This document shows positions 4,165 to 7,039 of a stretch of 7,039 nucleotides of DNA, piece by piece. The notes below the pieces were generated by a model. That model was not told where the DNA came from. It was given only the letters and a program-made list of their open reading frames with translations, and ran no database searches. The stretch is taken from the NCBI GenBank assembly GCA_015063445.1, contig SVUD01000071.1, forward strand, positions 1 to 7,039, in the 5' to 3' direction. The position numbers were made by a program, and so were the translations under genes. The first letter of the stretch is position 1. Every line of letters begins with the position of its first letter. Source of the DNA: Oscillospiraceae bacterium. GTDB lineage: Bacteria > Bacillota_A > Clostridia > Oscillospirales > CAG-272.

Positions 4165-5766
4165 ATGTCTAAAAAACCAATTCAACTTGATGCCAACGGC
4201 AAGCGCAAGTTCGGCATACGCGACAAACTGGCTTATGCTGCCGGCGACTTTGGCTGTAACATGAGCTTCTCGCTCAAGGGTACAGTTCAGACCTTCTGGC
4301 TCGTCTTCATGATGATGGAGACAGGTCTCTTCTCACTTCTTCTCCTGCTCGTTCAGGCGTGGGACGCTATTAACGACCCGCTCATCGGCTCTCTCATCGA
4401 TAGCGATAAGAGAAAGTATAAGCTCGGTAAGTATAAGACGTATATCCTTATCGGTGCGATCGGACTTCTCGTGGGCGGCGCGGCAGTATTCCTTCCCTTC
4501 CCCAATGCAAGTACCGTTGTTAAGGCTATCCTTTTCATTCTCGGATACATAATCTGGGACGCTGCTTACACCATGGCAAACGTTCCCTACGGTACAATGC
4601 TTAACATCGTTACCGAGGATACCGCAGAAAGAGCTTCTCTTTCCGTATTCAGATCCATCGGCGGCGCAGTTGGCGGTATGATCCCCGGTATGATCCTTCC
4701 TATGCTTATCTGGCAGAAAGTAACCTATGACGGCACCACCGGCTTCCTCGACAGAATCGAAATTCCCGAGGGTGCAGAGAGCGCATTCGCTCCTGAAAAC
4801 TTCCACAACAATCCCATTACAGGTGAAGCTTATCAGATGGGTGACAAGGTGCTCAGCCCCTTGACGGGTAACCAGCTTGAGATCCTTCTTGGCGACAAGG
4901 TATTCTGGGCAGCGCTTATTATGGGCGTTCTCGGTTTTGTAGCCTTCCTGTTCATGATCAAGAACATCACCATCCGCGGCAACGAGTATGCCGAGCTCAA
5001 CAAAGAAGGCGAAAAGGTTAACCTTTTCAAGTCCTTCGGTACTTTCATGAAGAACCGTCCCGCAGTTGGTTGCACCATCGCAGCTATGGGTATGTTCCTC
5101 GGTATGCAGTCCGCTACCACAGCTACAACTATCATGTTCGCTACACACTTCGGTCAGGCTTCCCTTTCCGGTATCGTTCAGATGGTCGGCTTCCTTCCCA
5201 TGTTCATCTTCATGCCCTTCGCTACCAAGCTTGTTAAGAAGTTCGGTAAGAAAGAGGTTGCTTCTATAGGCTCTATTGCAGGTCTCGTAGGCGGTGCTAT
5301 CCTTTGCGTATTCCCGCTTTGTCCCAAGAATGTTCAGCTTATCGTTTACATGGCAGGTCTTATCTTCTTCGGACTTGGTATGGGCTTCTATAACTGTGTA
5401 TCCTGGGCTATGATGGGTGACGCTATCGACTACTCCGAGTGGAAGACAGGTAAGAGAGAAGAGGGCGTTGTTTACGCGCTTCACTCCTTCTTCCGTAAGC
5501 TCGCTCAGGGTGTAGGTCCCGCAGCTGTTATAGCTATTATGGGTACTTCCATTATCGGTTATAACTCCGCTCTTGGTACCATCGGTCAGTCCGCAGAGAC
5601 AGCAAGCAGACTTTGCTGGCTCGTTGCAGCTCTCTACCTCTTCTCTGCAGTTTGCCAGTTTGTAGGCGTTGCACTCATTTACAACATCGATAAGAAGACC
5701 GTTGAAAAGATGAACGCAGAGCTTGCAGCAAGAAAGACTTCTGAAGCTCCCGTTGACGCTGACTAA
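4165..5766 (+). CDS. GPH-family (MelB-like) sugar:cation symporter
   Basis: This is an integral membrane carrier of the glycoside-pentoside-hexuronide:cation symporter family in the MFS fold, importing a glycoside or oligosaccharide with H+ or Na+. Twelve hydrophobic helices are apparent over 533 residues. WDAINDPLIG (66-75) holds D67 and D71, matching the two cation-site aspartates of MelB (D55, D59), and is followed by the family's SDKRKYKLGKYKTYIL loop. The second signature, DAIDYSEWKTGKREEGVVYA (419-438), leads into FFRKLAQGVG. The protein is longer than the usual 450-480 residues, mainly through a polar stretch at about 185-245 between predicted helices 5 and 6, on the outer face. The start has GGAGG 4 nt upstream. 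It lies divergent to a TetR regulator and ahead of a GH2 hydrolase, which points to a beta-galactoside or related substrate; the exact sugar cannot be read. Confidence 0.93.
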   Translation: MSKKPIQLDANGKRKFGIRDKLAYAAGDFGCNMSFSLKGTVQTFWLVFMMMETGLFSLLLLLVQAWDAINDPLIGSLIDSDKRKYKLGKYKTYILIGAIGLLVGGAAVFLPFPNASTVVKAILFILGYIIWDAAYTMANVPYGTMLNIVTEDTAERASLSVFRSIGGAVGGMIPGMILPMLIWQKVTYDGTTGFLDRIEIPEGAESAFAPENFHNNPITGEAYQMGDKVLSPLTGNQLEILLGDKVFWAALIMGVLGFVAFLFMIKNITIRGNEYAELNKEGEKVNLFKSFGTFMKNRPAVGCTIAAMGMFLGMQSATTATTIMFATHFGQASLSGIVQMVGFLPMFIFMPFATKLVKKFGKKEVASIGSIAGLVGGAILCVFPLCPKNVQLIVYMAGLIFFGLGMGFYNCVSWAMMGDAIDYSEWKTGKREEGVVYALHSFFRKLAQGVGPAAVIAIMGTSIIGYNSALGTIGQSAETASRLCWLVAALYLFSAVCQFVGVALIYNIDKKTVEKMNAELAARKTSEAPVDAD

Positions 5767-5783
5767 TTCCCTTTTTAAATTCT

Positions 5784-5815
5784 GGTGTCCGATCTTTCGG
5801 TCGGACACCTTTTTT
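5784..5815 (+). terminator. Intrinsic terminator between transporter and GH2 gene
   Basis: An 11-bp stem with one wobble pair (5784-5794 with 5799-5809, GGTGTCCGATC / GGTCGGACACC) and a TTTC loop is followed by six T's (5810-5815). It lies 17 bp after the transporter stop and should separate or reduce transcription into the hydrolase gene. Confidence 0.92.
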
Positions 5816-5823
5816 ACCGAAAT

Positions 5824-5854
5824 TCATACTGAATTAATATTCATTTTATATAAT
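5824..5854 (+). promoter_or_regulatory. Probable promoter of the GH2 gene
   Basis: A perfect TATAAT (5849-5854) lies in AT-rich DNA about 33 nt before the start codon. A weak -35 (TTCATA, 5824-5829) is 19 nt upstream, a long spacer. The preceding terminator makes a separate promoter likely. Confidence 0.55.
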
Positions 5855-5886
5855 TAATTGAAATCTTAATTTATAGGAGAACTAAC

Positions 5887-7039
5887 GTGAGACAGATCTT
5901 AAATCTTAACGAAAATTGGCTCTTTAAGAAGGACACCACCGATATTACCGCGCGCGACGGCGCGACCGTAAACCTTCCTCACACCTGGAATGCAGAGGAC
6001 GGCTTTGACGGCGGCAACGACTATTTCCGCGGCTCCTGCCTCTACGTAAAGACACTTAAAAAGGCAGACCTTCCCGAAACAGATCAGTATTATCTTGAAA
6101 TCCGCGGCGCAAACTCCTCCGCTGACGTGTACGTGGGCGGCGAGAAGCTTGCACACCACGACGGCGGTTATTCCACCTGGAGAGTTGACCTTACAAGCAA
6201 GCTTCAGGACGAGACCGATATAGCCATCGTCGTTGACAACTCCCCCAATGAGACCGTATATCCTCAGATGGCTGACTTTACCTTCTACGGCGGTCTTTAC
6301 AGAAACGTAAATCTCGTTTGTGTAAACAAGGCTCATTTTGACCTTGATTACTACGGCGGCACGGGTCTTGTTATAACTCCTGCAATTGAAGGCAAGGACG
6401 CAAAGGTTACCGTTGAGGTATTCACCACCGAGCTTGCCGAGGGACAGAAGCTGGTATACACCGTCTACGACAAGGACGAGAACGAGCTTCAGAAGATAGA
6501 GAGCACCGATAAAAAGGTAGTGTTCGATATCGCAGACGTTCACCTCTGGCACGGACGCAAGGATCCTTATCTCTACTGCTGTGAGGTCGAGATCGTCGAG
6601 GGCGAGACTGTTCTTGATAACGTATGCTCCCGCTTTGGTTGCCGTACCTTTGAGATAGACCCCGAAAACGGCTTTATCCTCAACGGCGAGGAATATCCCC
6701 TCCGCGGCGTATCGCGCCATCAGGACAGATTCGGCGTTGGTAACGCGCTCCTTCCCGAGCATCACGCCGAGGATATCGAATATATAATGGAGGTGGGCGC
6801 TACAACTATCCGTCTCGCTCACTATCAGCACGATCAGTATTTCTACGATCTCTGCGACGAAAAGGGACTTGTTATCTGGGCTGAGATCCCCTACATTTCA
6901 AGACATATGCCCGGCGGTCGCGAAAACACCATCTCGCAGATGAAGGAGCTTATCACCCAGAACTACAACCACGCGTCAATCGTGGTATGGGGACTTTCCA
7001 ACGAGATATCTATCGCAGGCTCCGACGACGATCTGCTTG
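5887..7039 (+). CDS. Glycoside hydrolase family 2, beta-galactosidase type (3' end outside window)
   Basis: This is a retaining exo-glycosidase that removes terminal beta-linked sugars, most likely galactose. The 384 residues visible cover the N-terminal jelly-roll sugar-binding domain (about 5-165, with LPHTWN and FYGGLYRNV), the Ig-like domain (about 170-260) and the start of the TIM barrel. Barrel motifs are RGVSRHQDR (H278), RLAHYQHDQ (H312), IWAEIPYI (E333) and WGLSNE, whose E373 is the expected acid/base; they align with LacZ H357, H391, E416 and E461. The nucleophile and any beta-glucuronidase-specific motif lie beyond the window. The GTG start is chosen because AGGAGA (5875-5880) is 6 nt upstream and MRQILNLNENWLF is a typical family beginning. 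No signal peptide is seen, so it should act on imported substrate in the cytoplasm. It follows the GPH transporter but has its own probable promoter. Beta-glucuronidase or another GH2 activity cannot be excluded. Confidence 0.92.
   Translation, partial: MRQILNLNENWLFKKDTTDITARDGATVNLPHTWNAEDGFDGGNDYFRGSCLYVKTLKKADLPETDQYYLEIRGANSSADVYVGGEKLAHHDGGYSTWRVDLTSKLQDETDIAIVVDNSPNETVYPQMADFTFYGGLYRNVNLVCVNKAHFDLDYYGGTGLVITPAIEGKDAKVTVEVFTTELAEGQKLVYTVYDKDENELQKIESTDKKVVFDIADVHLWHGRKDPYLYCCEVEIVEGETVLDNVCSRFGCRTFEIDPENGFILNGEEYPLRGVSRHQDRFGVGNALLPEHHAEDIEYIMEVGATTIRLAHYQHDQYFYDLCDEKGLVIWAEIPYISRHMPGGRENTISQMKELITQNYNHASIVVWGLSNEISIAGSDDDLL

Noticed and set aside
4333..5808. A 491-codon open frame on the minus strand opposite the transporter
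   Set aside because: It lies wholly antisense to a clear GPH transporter, starts inside the terminator sequence, and reads as Cys/His/Ser/Asn-rich sequence without a domain. It is a by-product of the codon bias of the plus-strand gene.
5899..6831. A 310-codon open frame on the minus strand opposite the GH2 gene
   Set aside because: The plus strand encodes an unmistakable GH2 enzyme with ordered catalytic motifs; the antisense frame has no recognisable family or ribosome binding site.

Overview
The window reads as a chromosomal segment of a Gram-positive anaerobe of the Clostridia, most likely a gut Ruminococcaceae/Oscillospiraceae-type organism. This is inferred from the gene order rpmG-secE-nusG-rplK-rplA, a four-cysteine L33, AT-rich intergenic regions with near-consensus sigma-A promoters, and a sugar-utilisation locus of the kind common in gut Clostridia. 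No species is claimed.

Layout. (1) 1-287: no gene visible. The stretch is packed with inverted repeats and ends in a tandem 16-bp duplication and a bidirectional terminator. (2) 326-2881, minus strand: a translation/transcription/secretion operon, transcribed right to left as rpmG (L33), secE, nusG, rplK (L11), rplA (L1). It starts from a textbook promoter at 3007-3035 and ends at the hairpin at 288-310. The nusG-rplK gap holds an RNA fold that copies the L1-binding site of 23S rRNA next to the rplK ribosome binding site, so L1 probably represses its own operon by feedback. (3) About 3045-3280: gene-free sequence with hairpins and a doubtful 63-codon frame. (4) 3281-3907, minus strand: a TetR-family regulator with its own terminator and promoter. 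(5) 4165-7039, plus strand: a GPH-family (MelB-like) sugar:cation symporter, a strong terminator, then a second promoter and a GH2 beta-galactosidase-type hydrolase that runs off the window.

How the genes work together. The right half is a compact glycoside-use module: a divergently placed regulator, an importer and an intracellular-looking hydrolase. The terminator between importer and hydrolase suggests they are at least partly separate transcription units. Palindrome-like elements at both divergent promoters are candidate operators.

The least ordinary features are a SecE with a signal-peptide-like first helix, a long acidic Ser/Glu/Ala linker and an extra membrane helix ahead of the normal SecE core; the L1-site mimic; the inverted-repeat-dense region at the left edge; and a roughly 60-residue insertion in the transporter. 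I see no clear sign of a defence system, CRISPR array, prophage or transposase.
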